Of a DNA stretch of 64,000 nucleotides, positions 35,403 to 44,596 are shown piece by piece. The stretch's first letter is position 1. Every line of letters begins with the position of its first letter. Under the pieces are notes generated by a model that made no database searches, was not told the DNA's origin, and worked only from the letters and a program-made list of their open reading frames with translations. The DNA is from Pseudoxanthomonas sp. J31 (GTDB taxonomy: Bacteria > Pseudomonadota > Gammaproteobacteria > Xanthomonadales > Xanthomonadaceae), in contig NZ_AZNZ01000003.1 in assembly GCF_000510725.1 (NCBI RefSeq), positions 1 through 64,000 of the forward strand, written 5' to 3'. Position numbers and translations under genes: made by a program.

Positions 35403-37229
35403 TTGCCGGGAGCTATCCCACCCAGGTACATCCGCTGGCGCCTGCCGCTGCTGGTTTCTGCGGCCTTGCTGATCCTGCTGGTGCCGTTCCTGCTGGTCCG
35501 GGAGTGGACCAACTACAGCGATGACGCCGACCGCCACGTGCAGCACAGCCTGCAGGTGGAGGCCAGCAGCCAGCGCCTGCACGCCCTGGTCCGCGAGATC
35601 GATTCCCTGGCCTTCGCCATCAGCAGCGGCGCCGACAGCCCGCAGCTGCGGCGGCGCCTGGCGCTGGACCTGGCCGAACTGGATCCGGCGCTGGAGCGCC
35701 TGGCCGAGCTGACCCGCGACAACCCCGACCAGCAGCAGCTGATCGGGCGCCTGCGCACCCTTATCCGGCAGCGCCTGGAGCTGGTGCGCGGCCTGGTCGA
35801 CGCGCCGGCCGAGGAGGCGCAGCGGCTCGGCGCGATCGACGAGATGTACGGCCGCTACCAGATCCGCGACCTGTTCGCGGAATTCATCCAGAACGAGTAC
35901 ACCCTGCTGTCGGAGCGCTCGGCGTACGCCGACTCCCAGCGCGACCGCGCGCGCTGGCTGGCGTTCGTGGCCCTGCTGGTGCAGGTCCTGCTGACCGGTG
36001 GCGTGTTCTGGATGCTGTACCGCCAGGAGGCGCGGCGCACGGCCTCGGAGGAGGCCCTGGCGCGCGCCAGCGCCCGCGCGCTGGCGGTGCTGCAGACCGT
36101 GCGCGAGCCGATCGTGCTGCTGGACGGCCAGCAGCGGGTGCTGATGCACAACGCCGCGTTTTCCGAGCTGTACGGCCAGCCCGCCGGCACGGACGCCGCG
36201 CACGTGCGCCTGCAGGAGGTGGGCAGCGGCGCCTGGGACGACCCGGTGGTGCTGCAACGCCTGGCCGACGTGCTCAGCCGCGACCGCGAGCTGTGGGACT
36301 ACGAACACGTGCAGCGCACCGCCGACGGCCAGACCCGCACCATGCTGATCAACGCGCGCCGCATGCATCTGCCGGACCGCGCCGACGACGTGGTGCTGAT
36401 GACCGTCAGCGACATCACCGCGCAGAAGGCGGCGCAGCAGCGCATCGCCGACCTCAACCGCCAGCTGGAAGGCAAGGTCGAGCAGGTCTCGGAGGTCAAC
36501 CGCGAGCTGGAGGCCTTCAGCTACTCGGTCTCGCACGACCTGCGCGCGCCGCTGCGGCACGTGGCCGGCTTCGCCGACAAGCTGGCCCGCCACATGGGCG
36601 ATTCGCTGGACGACCGCGGCCGCCACTACCTCGACGTGATCAGCAGCTCGGCGCGGCGCATGTCCTCGCTGATCGACGACCTGCTGGTGTACTCGCGCCT
36701 GGGCCGCAGCGCGCTGAAGCTGCAGGCGGTGGACATGCAGTCGCTGGTGGAGGAGACCCGGGCGGTGCTGGACACCGGCAGCGCGGTCGACGCCGAGGAG
36801 AGCGGGCGGGCCGCGCACCGGATCGAGTGGCGCGTCGCGCCGCTGCCGATCGTGGTCGCCGACGAGAACATGATGCGCCAGCTGTGGCTGAACCTGTTGG
36901 GCAACGCGGTCAAGTATTCGGCCCACAGCGAGCCGGCGGTGATCGAGGTTGGCTACGAGCGGACTGCCGACGGCGATCACCTGTTCACCGTGCGCGACAA
37001 TGGCGTGGGCTTCGACATGGCCTACGCCGCCAAGCTGTTCGGCGTGTTCCAGCGCCTGCACAAGGCCAGCGAATACCCCGGAACGGGCATCGGCCTGGCC
37101 AGCGTGCGCCGCGTGCTGGGCCGCCATGGCGGCCGCATCTGGGCCGAATCCGAGCCCGGCAAGGGTGCTACCTTCCACTTCATCCTGCCCGCGCAGGATT
37201 CCACGACGTCCGGGAGCTTCAACGCATGA
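35403..37229 (+). CDS. Membrane sensor histidine kinase with PAS domain
   Basis: A 608-residue sensor kinase. Two helices (about 11-32 and 186-206) flank a helical periplasmic domain of about 150 residues resembling CHASE3-type sensors. A PAS domain (about 225-340) follows, then HisKA with H378 in EAFSYSVSHDLRAPLRHV and a HATPase domain (NLLGNAVKYS, DNGVGFD). The HisKA sequence is of the bacteriophytochrome-kinase subfamily, although no GAF/PHY pigment domain is present. The start is taken as TTG 35403 with GGGAG at 35391-35395. ATG 35337 is possible but lies inside a candidate promoter. The stop overlaps the next gene by ATGA. Confidence 0.85.
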   Translation: MPGAIPPRYIRWRLPLLVSAALLILLVPFLLVREWTNYSDDADRHVQHSLQVEASSQRLHALVREIDSLAFAISSGADSPQLRRRLALDLAELDPALERLAELTRDNPDQQQLIGRLRTLIRQRLELVRGLVDAPAEEAQRLGAIDEMYGRYQIRDLFAEFIQNEYTLLSERSAYADSQRDRARWLAFVALLVQVLLTGGVFWMLYRQEARRTASEEALARASARALAVLQTVREPIVLLDGQQRVLMHNAAFSELYGQPAGTDAAHVRLQEVGSGAWDDPVVLQRLADVLSRDRELWDYEHVQRTADGQTRTMLINARRMHLPDRADDVVLMTVSDITAQKAAQQRIADLNRQLEGKVEQVSEVNRELEAFSYSVSHDLRAPLRHVAGFADKLARHMGDSLDDRGRHYLDVISSSARRMSSLIDDLLVYSRLGRSALKLQAVDMQSLVEETRAVLDTGSAVDAEESGRAAHRIEWRVAPLPIVVADENMMRQLWLNLLGNAVKYSAHSEPAVIEVGYERTADGDHLFTVRDNGVGFDMAYAAKLFGVFQRLHKASEYPGTGIGLASVRRVLGRHGGRIWAESEPGKGATFHFILPAQDSTTSGSFNA

Positions 37230-37669
37230 GCGCCATCCGCACCATCCTGCTGGCCGAAGACAGCGCAGCCGACGCCGAAATGGCGATCGACGCCCTGCGC
37301 GAAGCCAACCTCGCCAATCCGATCGTCCACGTGGAGGACGGGGTCGAGGCGATGGAGTACCTGGAGCGCACCGGCAAGTACGCCGACCGCCCCGACGAGA
37401 ACCCGGCGGTGCTGCTGCTGGACATCAAGATGCCGCGCATGGACGGGCTGGAGGTGCTGCAGCGTATCCGCGCCAACGACAAGCTGCGCCGCCTTCCGGT
37501 GGTGATCCTGTCGTCCTCGCGCGAGGAGAGCGACCTGGCGCGCAGCTGGGACCTGGGCGTCAATGCCTACGTGGTCAAGCCCGTGGACATCGACCAGTTC
37601 TTCGGCGCGGTCAAGACGCTGGGCCAGTTCTGGGCGGTCATCAACGCCACGCCGGATATCGAAGGTTGA
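37226..37669 (+). CDS. Single-domain response regulator, Rcp1-like
   Basis: A 147-residue receiver without output domain. E11/D12, phospho-acceptor D66 (LLLDIKMPRMDG), S97 (ILSSS) and K118 are in place. The extended loop before D66 and the length resemble Rcp1, the partner of phytochrome-type kinases, which agrees with the kinase upstream. It probably passes phosphate on or acts by protein contact. The next gene starts 4 bp after its stop. Confidence 0.93.
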   Translation: MSAIRTILLAEDSAADAEMAIDALREANLANPIVHVEDGVEAMEYLERTGKYADRPDENPAVLLLDIKMPRMDGLEVLQRIRANDKLRRLPVVILSSSREESDLARSWDLGVNAYVVKPVDIDQFFGAVKTLGQFWAVINATPDIEG

Positions 37670-37673
37670 GCCG

Positions 37674-39185
37674 ATGCCGCTGCGTGCCATAAGCCGCGAC
37701 GCCAAGGTCAGGGTCCTGTTCATCGAGGACTCTCCCGAGGATGCGGAGCTGATCCGCTTCCAGCTGGAGGACGCGCACCTCAACGCCGAGTACCTGCGGG
37801 TCGAGGACGAGGAGGGCCTGCGCGAGGCGCTGGCCGGGTTCAAGCCGGACATCGTGTTGTCGGACCTGAGCATGCCCGGCTTCTCCGGGCACGTCGCCCT
37901 GCAGATCGTGCGCGAGCACTCGCCGCGGGTGCCCTTCATCTTCGTCTCCGGCACCATCGGCGAGGACGTGGCCGTGGCCGCCCTGCGCGAGGGCGCCAGC
38001 GACTACATCCTCAAGCACAGCAGCGCGCGCCTGCCGGCGGCGGTGGAGCGCGCCCTGCGCGAGGCGCGCACCGAGGCCGAGCGCCAGCGCGCCGAGCGCG
38101 AACTGATGCGCACCCAGCGCCTGGAGAGCCTGTCGCTGCTGGCCGCCGGCCTCAGCCACGACCTGCGCAACATCCTGCAGCCGTTGCTGATCGTCCCGGA
38201 CCTGATCGCCCAGCGCAGCGACGACCCGCGCCTGAAGCAGCTGGCCGCGGTGGTGGCCGAGTGCGGCCGCCGTGGCCACGAGATGGCCGAGTCCATGCTG
38301 TCCTTCGTGCGCGGCTCGCGCCGGGCCAGCGAGCGCTTCCGCGTGGCCGACCTGTTCCACGCCGTGGCGCTGCTGCTCAAGGGCAGCCTGCCGCGCACCG
38401 TGCAGTTCGAGCAGGAGCTCGAGGACCCCGCGGTGGAACTGCACGGCAACTACACCGAGCTGCAGCAGTGCCTGCTCAACCTGTGCCTCAACGCGGTGCA
38501 GGCCATGCCCAATGGCGGACGGCTGGAATTGGCGGCGGCGGTGGACGGCGAGCAGGTGGTGCTGAGCGTCAGCGACACCGGCGTGGGCATGGACCAGCGC
38601 ACCCTGGAGCAGCTGTTCACCCCGTTCTTCACCACCAAGAGCGACGGCACTGGCCTGGGCCTGGTCTCGTGCCGGCGCATCGTCGAGGGCATGGGCGGCA
38701 GCATCGGGGTGAGCAGCACCCCGGGCGTGGGCACGCGCTTCGAGGTGCGGCTGCCGCTGCCTTCGGAGGCCGCGGAGGAGGAGACCCGCATGGCACCGGT
38801 GGTGCCGGGGCAGGGCGAGCGCATCCTGATCGTGTTCCGCGACGGTACCCGCCTGTCGCTGCTGGGCAACGCCCTGGCCAGCCAGGGCTACGCCCCGCAG
38901 CTGGCCAGCGACGGCGCCGCGGCCCTGCGTTCGTTCGCCGAATCCGGCGAGCCGGACGTGGTGGTGGTGGACAACAGCATCGCGCTGTTCCCGGCCACCG
39001 CCCTGCTGTCGACCATGTACGAGTCCGGCTACCGCGGCCCGGCGATCCTGGTCGGCGAGGACGAGAAGTTCGACCGTTCGGTGGTGCCGGAGGGTGCGGT
39101 GCTCGAGGTCCTGCCGCAGCCGCTGGACATGCACCGCCTGTTTGCAGCGGTTGCCGGAGTGCTGGCGCGGCGCCAGCCGCGCTGA
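37674..39185 (+). CDS. Receiver-histidine kinase hybrid with C-terminal pseudo-receiver
   Basis: A 503-residue cytoplasmic protein. Residues 10-125 are a receiver with D64 and K114. A coiled coil leads to a kinase core with H162 in AAGLSHDLRNILQP and a HATPase domain (about 260-375) with DTGVGMD and GTGLGL. The C-terminal 115 residues look like a second receiver, with a conserved D in VVVVDNS. Its acidic pocket is poor (FRDG) and the lysine is not obvious, so it may not be phosphorylated. No membrane segment is present, so input probably comes from the two genes upstream. Confidence 0.85.
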   Translation: MPLRAISRDAKVRVLFIEDSPEDAELIRFQLEDAHLNAEYLRVEDEEGLREALAGFKPDIVLSDLSMPGFSGHVALQIVREHSPRVPFIFVSGTIGEDVAVAALREGASDYILKHSSARLPAAVERALREARTEAERQRAERELMRTQRLESLSLLAAGLSHDLRNILQPLLIVPDLIAQRSDDPRLKQLAAVVAECGRRGHEMAESMLSFVRGSRRASERFRVADLFHAVALLLKGSLPRTVQFEQELEDPAVELHGNYTELQQCLLNLCLNAVQAMPNGGRLELAAAVDGEQVVLSVSDTGVGMDQRTLEQLFTPFFTTKSDGTGLGLVSCRRIVEGMGGSIGVSSTPGVGTRFEVRLPLPSEAAEEETRMAPVVPGQGERILIVFRDGTRLSLLGNALASQGYAPQLASDGAAALRSFAESGEPDVVVVDNSIALFPATALLSTMYESGYRGPAILVGEDEKFDRSVVPEGAVLEVLPQPLDMHRLFAAVAGVLARRQPR

Positions 39186-39238
39186 GCCACGGCCCCGGCG
39201 CCCGCCTATACTCCGGGGCATCTGCCACGGGAGGATGT

Positions 39239-42200
39239 ATGGGGAACAGGGGCATGCGCCGCTGCGGCGCGTTCGCGGCGATGGTGGTCGTGCTGGCGGC
39301 GCTGCTGGCTTCCGGATGCGGGCGTGATCCCGGTGGCCAGCTGCCCCGGGCCAGCGGCGAGAAGCTGCAGGCCGAGCGCGAGGCGCCGGCCGGTTTCGCC
39401 CTGGTCCGCGCCTGGGCCGACCAGCACGAGGGCCGCCTGGCCCTGGCCCTGGAGTTCTCCCGGCCGTTGGTCGGCACCCAGGACTTCGACGCCCTGCTGA
39501 AGGTGGAGCCGGCCGGCAATGGCCGCGACGGCAGCGGCTGGACCCTGTCCGACGACGGCAAGGTGCTGCGCTATCCCTTCGTCGAGGCGGCGCGCGACTA
39601 CACCGTGACCCTCGCCGGCGCGCTGCTGGCCGCCGACGGCAGCCGCCTGGAGCCGCCGCTGGAGCAGGCCATCCACACCGGCGAACTGGAGCCGGTGGCC
39701 GGCTTCGCCTCGCAGGGCAGCGTGCTGCCGGCGCGCGAAAGCCGCGGCCTGCCGGTGGTGTCGGTCAACGTGGACGAGGTCGACGTGGAATTCCTGCGCG
39801 TGCGCGAGGACGCGCTGCCGCGCTTCTTCGCCCAGTTCCAGCGCGGCGGCCGCCGCGGCGGCTGGGAGCTGGACCGCGACTACGGTGACGGCACCCCGCT
39901 GCGCGAGCTGGCCGAGCCGGCCTACCTCAACCGCTTCGTGCTCGGCGGCGGACGCAACGAGCGGGTGGTGAGCCACCTGCCGGTGCAGGACATCGCCGAG
40001 CTGCAGCAGCCGGGCCTGTACTTCGCGGTCATGCGCCGCGTCGGCCGCTATTCGGATTCCTACGACACCGCGTTCTTCACCGTCAGCGACATCGGCCTGC
40101 ATGCGCGTGCCTACCGCGACCGGCTCTACGTGCATACCGCCTCGCTGCGCGACGGCGCACCGCTGAAGGGCGTGGAACTGCGCGTGCTCGACGCCAGGGG
40201 CCAGCCACTGCTGAAGTCGGCCACCGATGGCAACGGCAACGCGCTGCTGGACTACCGCCTGGACGCCGGCCACGTGCTGGTGGCCCGGCGCGGCAAGGAC
40301 GTGTCGCTGCTGCCGTTCAACCAGCCGGCGCTGGACCTTTCCGAGTCCGCCGTGGCCGGCCGCGCGCAGGCGCCGTTCGACGTGTTCGCCTGGTCCGGCC
40401 GCGACCTGTACCGGCCGGGCGAGACCCTGCGCATCTCCGCGCTGCTGCGCGATTTCGACGGCCGCGCCATGCCCGCGCCGAAGGATGGTGGCCAGCCGCT
40501 GTTCCTGCGCCTGAAGCAGCCGGACGGGCGCGTGTTCCGCGAGACCCGGCTGGAGCCCGGCACGCAGGGCTACTACGCCTTCGAGCTGGCGATCCCGGAG
40601 GACGCGCCGACCGGGCGCTGGCAGGTGGAGTTCCGCACCGACCCGGCCGAGGGCCCGGCGGTGCAGGGCATGAGCCTGCGCATCGAGGAATTCCTGCCCG
40701 AACGCCTGAAGCTGGACCTGGCCACGGCCAGCGCCGGCGACACACTGGCCCCGGGCGCGCCGCTGCGGCTGCGTGCCGAGGCCGCCTACTTGTACGGCGC
40801 GCCGGCGGCGGGCAACCGCTTCACCGCGCGCATGGCGCTGGCGGTGGCGCGCGAGCCGGTGGCCGGCTGGCCGGGCTACGCCTTCGGCGACGCCACCGCC
40901 GAGCTGCCGGGCGGGCCGCGCGAGGTGCTGGACACCCAGTTCGATCCCCAGGGCCGCCTCGAGGCCGAGCTCGCGTTGCCGGAGGAGGCGGCGCGCGCGA
41001 AGACCCCGGTGAAGGTGACCGTGCTCGGCGAGGTACACGAAAGCGGCGGGCGCCCGGTCGCGCGCAGCCTGCAGCGCGTGCTGTGGCCGGCGCCGGCGCT
41101 GGTCGGCGTGCGCCCGCTGTTCGAGCCGGAGGAGGGCGCCCCGGCCGAGGCCAACGCCGGCTTCGAACTGGTGCGGGTGGATGCGCAGGGCAGGCCGCAG
41201 CCGGGCAAAGGGTTGCAGCTGACCCTGGTGCGCGAGCTGCGCGACTACCACTGGCGCCACGACGACGAGGGTGGCTGGAACTACGACTTCACCCGCCGCT
41301 TCGAGAACGTGGAAACCCGAACCCTCGACGCCGGCGCCGGCCCGGTGCGCTTCGAGGTGCCGGTGGCCTGGGGCGAGTACCGGATCGACGTGTTCGACCC
41401 GGCCACCGGCCTGACCATGCGCTATCCATTCCACGCCGGCTGGAGCTGGGGCGACGACAACCGCGGCCCGGACGCGCGCCCGGACAAGGTCAAGCTGGCC
41501 CTGGACCGCACTGCCTACCGTGCCGGTGACACACTCAAGGTCACCGTCACCCCGCCGCATGCCGGCCGCGGCGTGCTGCTGGTGGAGAGCGACCGCCTGC
41601 TGTACGTGCACGACATCGAGGTGCGTGGCCAGCCCGGCAAGGCCGCGGCGACGTTCGAGATCCCGGTGACGGAGGACTGGGAGCGGCACGACGTCTACAT
41701 CACCGCGCTGGTGTTCCGCCCGTCCGCGGCCGATGCGCTGGTGGCCCCGGCGCGCGCGGTGGGCGTGGTCCACGTGCCGATGCGCCGCGACGAGCGGCGC
41801 GTCGCCGTCGGCCTGAGGGTGCCGGAGCAGGTCCGCCCGCAGCAGGACCTGCCGGTGACGGTCAGCGTGCCGCAACTGGCCGGCAAGCTGGCCCACGTGA
41901 CCGTGTCGGCGGTGGACGCCGGCATCATCAACATCACCCGCTTCCCGGTGCCGGACGCCGCCGCGCACTTCTTCGGCCAGCGCCGCCTGGGCACCGACGC
42001 CTACGACGTTTACGGCCGGGTGATCGGCAGCTACGAGGGCGGCACCGCACGCCTGCGCTTCGGCGGCGACATGGCCCTGGTGGCGCTGCCGCAGGCGCGC
42101 CGGCCGACGGCGCGGGTGCAGACCGTGGACCTGTTCTCAGGCCCGGTGCGGCTGGACGCCAACGGCAACGCGCGGATCGCGCTGCCGTTGCCGGACTTCA

Positions 42201-44197
42201 ACGGCACCCTGCGGGTCTCGGCCCTGGTCTACGCCGACGCCCACTACGGCAAGCGCGACGCCGAGGTACTGGTGCGCGCGCCGGTGGTGGCCGAGGCCGG
42301 CATGCCGCGGGTGCTGGCCCCGGGCGACCGCGGCACCTTGAGCCTGGACGTGCAGAACTTCAGCGGCAGTGCCGGCGAGTTCCGGGTGCGGGTGGACGGC
42401 GAGGGCCCGCTGCAGGTCGGCAACGGCGAGCGCCGCATCCGCCTGGAGGACGGCGCCAAGGCGACCCTGGAATTCCCGCTCGACGCGCGCCCGGGCAGCG
42501 CCGTGGCCAGGGTGCGCGTGCGCGTGGACGGCGGCGGCTACAGCGTCGACCGCCGCCACGAGCTGCCGGTGCGCCCGGCTTGGCCGGCGGTGCTGCGCGC
42601 GCAGACCCGGGTGCTGGAGGACGGCGCCACGCTGGTGCTGGACCCGGCCCTGGCCGAAGGCCTGCTGCCGGATACCGTGGACTTGCGCCTGCGCATCAGC
42701 GCGGGCCCGCCGATCCCCTACGCCAGCGCCCTGCAGGGCCTGCTCGACTACCCCTACGGCTGCGCAGAACAAACCACCAGCAAGGGGTACGCCGCGCTGC
42801 TGATGGATCCGCGCACCGCCGACCGCCTGGGCGGGCCGTCGCTGCCGGCCGAGCAGCGACGCGCGCGGGTGGAGGGCGCGATCGGGCGCCTGGTGGCGAT
42901 GCAGACCGCCGGTGGCCACTTCTCGATGTGGGGCGGGGAGGGCGGCGCCGAGCCGGCGCTGACCCCGTACATCGCCGAGTTTCTGCTCGACGCGCGGGAG
43001 GCCGGCTTCGTGGTTCCGGCTGGCGCCTTGCAGAAGGCGCTGGACCGCCTGTCCGAGGACCTGCTGTCCGGCGACCCGCAGTTCTACGGGCGCGAGCACC
43101 GCGAGCACCTGCGCTTCGCTTACCGGGCCCATGCCGGCTACGTGCTGGCGCGGGTCAACCGCGCGCCGCTGGGCACGCTGCGCGCGCTGTACGACCAGGA
43201 GAAGGGACGCAGCCTCACCGGCCTGCCGCTGGTGCAGCTGGGCCTGGCGCTGGCCCTGCAGGGCGACGTCCGCCGCGGCGATGCCGCGATTGCCGACGGC
43301 TTCGCCCTGGATCCGCGCAAGCGTCCGCGCTGGACCGGCGACTACAGCAGCGCGATCCGCGACGACGCCCTGATGGTCGCGCTGCTGCACGAGCGCGACC
43401 GCGCCGACGCGAAGTTCGACGCGCGGGCGATGGAGGTGGCGCGCGCGCTGCAGGCCAGGCGCGCGGCCGACGGCAGCGGCCGCCTGTGGCTGAGCACCCA
43501 GGAGCAGATGGCGATCGCGCGCCTGGGCCGCGCCCTGCAGGCCGGCGACGGGCGCAAGGTCGCCGGGCAGTGGCGTGCTGGCGGCCAGGTGCAGGCCGTG
43601 GAACAGGCGGCGGTGTTCGCGCGCAGCCTGGGCGCGGTGGCACTGGCTGCCGGCGCCCGCTTCCAGGCCGAGGGCGGCCCGTACTACGCCAGCATCGAGG
43701 TGGCCGGCGTGCCGCGCCAGGCACCGGCGGAGGAGCGCAGCGTGGCCGGCATCAGCCGCGACTGGTTCTGGCCCGATGGCCGCCGCTGGAGCGGCGGCAC
43801 GCTGAAGGAGGGCCAGGTGCTGGTGGCGCGGCTGACGGTGGAAGCCGGGCAGCCCATGCCCGATGCGCTGGTCACCGACCTGCTGCCGGCCGGGCTGGAG
43901 GCGGAGAACCTCAACCTTGGCGACGCCGCGCAATGGGAAGGCATCAGCATCGAGGGCGTCGCCCTGTCCGGGCGCGCCGGCGAGGCCGACATCCGCCACG
44001 AGGAGTACCGCGACGACCGCTATGTCGCGGCGATCTCGCTGGGCGAGGGCGGACGCGCGCGGCTGTACTACCTGGTGCGCGCGGTCACCCCCGGTACCTA
44101 TGCCGTGCCGCCGCCGCAGGTGGAGGACATGTACCAGCCGGCGCTGCGCGGCACCGGCGCGGCGCGCCCGGCCCAGGTCACGATCACCCCGCCGTGA
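39239..44197 (+). CDS. yfhM: Bacterial alpha-2-macroglobulin lipoprotein
   Basis: Very large periplasmic lipoprotein thought to trap foreign proteases. Its 1652 residues match E. coli YfhM (ECAM) in length. The signal peptide ends in LLASGC with C27 as lipid site. Macroglobulin domains fill the first half. The thioester motif C-A-E-Q (YGCAEQTTS, cysteine near residue 1175) is intact, followed by a helical thioester domain and a C-terminal receptor-binding-like domain. The start has GGGAGG at 39229-39234; a TATACT -10-like box is at 39207-39212. In many genomes the gene is paired with pbpC, which repairs peptidoglycan; no pbpC is adjacent here. Confidence 0.94.
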   Translation: MGNRGMRRCGAFAAMVVVLAALLASGCGRDPGGQLPRASGEKLQAEREAPAGFALVRAWADQHEGRLALALEFSRPLVGTQDFDALLKVEPAGNGRDGSGWTLSDDGKVLRYPFVEAARDYTVTLAGALLAADGSRLEPPLEQAIHTGELEPVAGFASQGSVLPARESRGLPVVSVNVDEVDVEFLRVREDALPRFFAQFQRGGRRGGWELDRDYGDGTPLRELAEPAYLNRFVLGGGRNERVVSHLPVQDIAELQQPGLYFAVMRRVGRYSDSYDTAFFTVSDIGLHARAYRDRLYVHTASLRDGAPLKGVELRVLDARGQPLLKSATDGNGNALLDYRLDAGHVLVARRGKDVSLLPFNQPALDLSESAVAGRAQAPFDVFAWSGRDLYRPGETLRISALLRDFDGRAMPAPKDGGQPLFLRLKQPDGRVFRETRLEPGTQGYYAFELAIPEDAPTGRWQVEFRTDPAEGPAVQGMSLRIEEFLPERLKLDLATASAGDTLAPGAPLRLRAEAAYLYGAPAAGNRFTARMALAVAREPVAGWPGYAFGDATAELPGGPREVLDTQFDPQGRLEAELALPEEAARAKTPVKVTVLGEVHESGGRPVARSLQRVLWPAPALVGVRPLFEPEEGAPAEANAGFELVRVDAQGRPQPGKGLQLTLVRELRDYHWRHDDEGGWNYDFTRRFENVETRTLDAGAGPVRFEVPVAWGEYRIDVFDPATGLTMRYPFHAGWSWGDDNRGPDARPDKVKLALDRTAYRAGDTLKVTVTPPHAGRGVLLVESDRLLYVHDIEVRGQPGKAAATFEIPVTEDWERHDVYITALVFRPSAADALVAPARAVGVVHVPMRRDERRVAVGLRVPEQVRPQQDLPVTVSVPQLAGKLAHVTVSAVDAGIINITRFPVPDAAAHFFGQRRLGTDAYDVYGRVIGSYEGGTARLRFGGDMALVALPQARRPTARVQTVDLFSGPVRLDANGNARIALPLPDFNGTLRVSALVYADAHYGKRDAEVLVRAPVVAEAGMPRVLAPGDRGTLSLDVQNFSGSAGEFRVRVDGEGPLQVGNGERRIRLEDGAKATLEFPLDARPGSAVARVRVRVDGGGYSVDRRHELPVRPAWPAVLRAQTRVLEDGATLVLDPALAEGLLPDTVDLRLRISAGPPIPYASALQGLLDYPYGCAEQTTSKGYAALLMDPRTADRLGGPSLPAEQRRARVEGAIGRLVAMQTAGGHFSMWGGEGGAEPALTPYIAEFLLDAREAGFVVPAGALQKALDRLSEDLLSGDPQFYGREHREHLRFAYRAHAGYVLARVNRAPLGTLRALYDQEKGRSLTGLPLVQLGLALALQGDVRRGDAAIADGFALDPRKRPRWTGDYSSAIRDDALMVALLHERDRADAKFDARAMEVARALQARRAADGSGRLWLSTQEQMAIARLGRALQAGDGRKVAGQWRAGGQVQAVEQAAVFARSLGAVALAAGARFQAEGGPYYASIEVAGVPRQAPAEERSVAGISRDWFWPDGRRWSGGTLKEGQVLVARLTVEAGQPMPDALVTDLLPAGLEAENLNLGDAAQWEGISIEGVALSGRAGEADIRHEEYRDDRYVAAISLGEGGRARLYYLVRAVTPGTYAVPPPQVEDMYQPALRGTGAARPAQVTITPP

Positions 44198-44208
44198 CCC
44201 GGGGCATG

Positions 44209-44238
44209 AAAAAACCCCGCCGGAAGACGGGGTTTTTC
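44209..44238. terminator. Bidirectional terminator between yfhM and the csp gene
   Basis: An A6 run, CCCCG (44215-44219), 8-nt loop, CGGGG (44228-44232) and T5 make a symmetrical element that terminates both convergent genes. Confidence 0.88.
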
Positions 44239-44261
44239 CTTTGCCTGGAGATCCGGGCGGA

Positions 44262-44468
44262 TCAGTCCAGCGGAGTGATGTTGGACGCCTGGGCGCCCTT
44301 GGGGCCCTGGGTGACCTCGTAGCTCACGCGCTGGCCTTCCCTCAGCGAGCGGAAGCCCTTGGCGTTGATCGCGGAAAAGTGCGCGAAGACATCCGCGCTC
44401 CCGTCTTCCGGCGAGATAAAGCCAAATCCCTTGGCGTCGTTGAACCACTTGACGGTACCGTTGGCCAT
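44262..44468 (-). CDS. Cold-shock domain protein (CspA family)
   Basis: Single-domain nucleic-acid-binding protein of 68 residues. Both RNA-binding motifs are intact: RNP1-like KGFGFISP and RNP2-like VFAHFSAI, after GTVKWFN. Such proteins melt RNA secondary structure, at low temperature or constitutively. A good sigma-70 promoter at 44522-44550 gives a leader of about 47 nt, much shorter than the long cold-sensing leader of E. coli cspA. That points to a constitutive or growth-phase role rather than the classic cold-shock switch. AAGGA at 44481-44485 is the probable ribosome binding site. Confidence 0.96.
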   Translation of the reverse strand: MANGTVKWFNDAKGFGFISPEDGSADVFAHFSAINAKGFRSLREGQRVSYEVTQGPKGAQASNITPLD

Positions 44469-44521
44469 GATGCTGCGTAATCCTTGCGTTTGATGGAGAT
44501 GCGACTGCCGTCGCGAGCGCG

Positions 44522-44550
44522 AGTATGCAAATACCGGGGCCAACTGACAA
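44522..44550 (-). promoter_or_regulatory. Sigma-70 promoter of the csp gene
   Basis: On the minus strand TTGTCA (44550-44545) and CATACT (44527-44522) are separated by exactly 17 bp. The surrounding sequence is markedly more AT-rich than the rest of the window. Confidence 0.68.
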
Positions 44551-44576
44551 TCAGTTTGATCAATTAGGTTTCGCTT

Positions 44577-44588
44577 GTTACCGGTAAC
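44577..44588. repeat. Perfect 12-bp palindrome GTTACCGGTAAC
   Basis: Lies between the thioinosine phosphorylase stop (44597) and the csp promoter, about 27 bp upstream of its -35 box. It could be a regulator site or a weak stem at the end of the upstream transcript. No family assignment is possible. Confidence 0.4.
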
Positions 44589-44596
44589 TTCGTGAA

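Noticed and set aside
39206-41968. A 920-codon frame opposite yfhM
   Set aside because: Antisense artefact rich in Arg, Gln and His; yfhM has a lipobox, thioester motif and family length.
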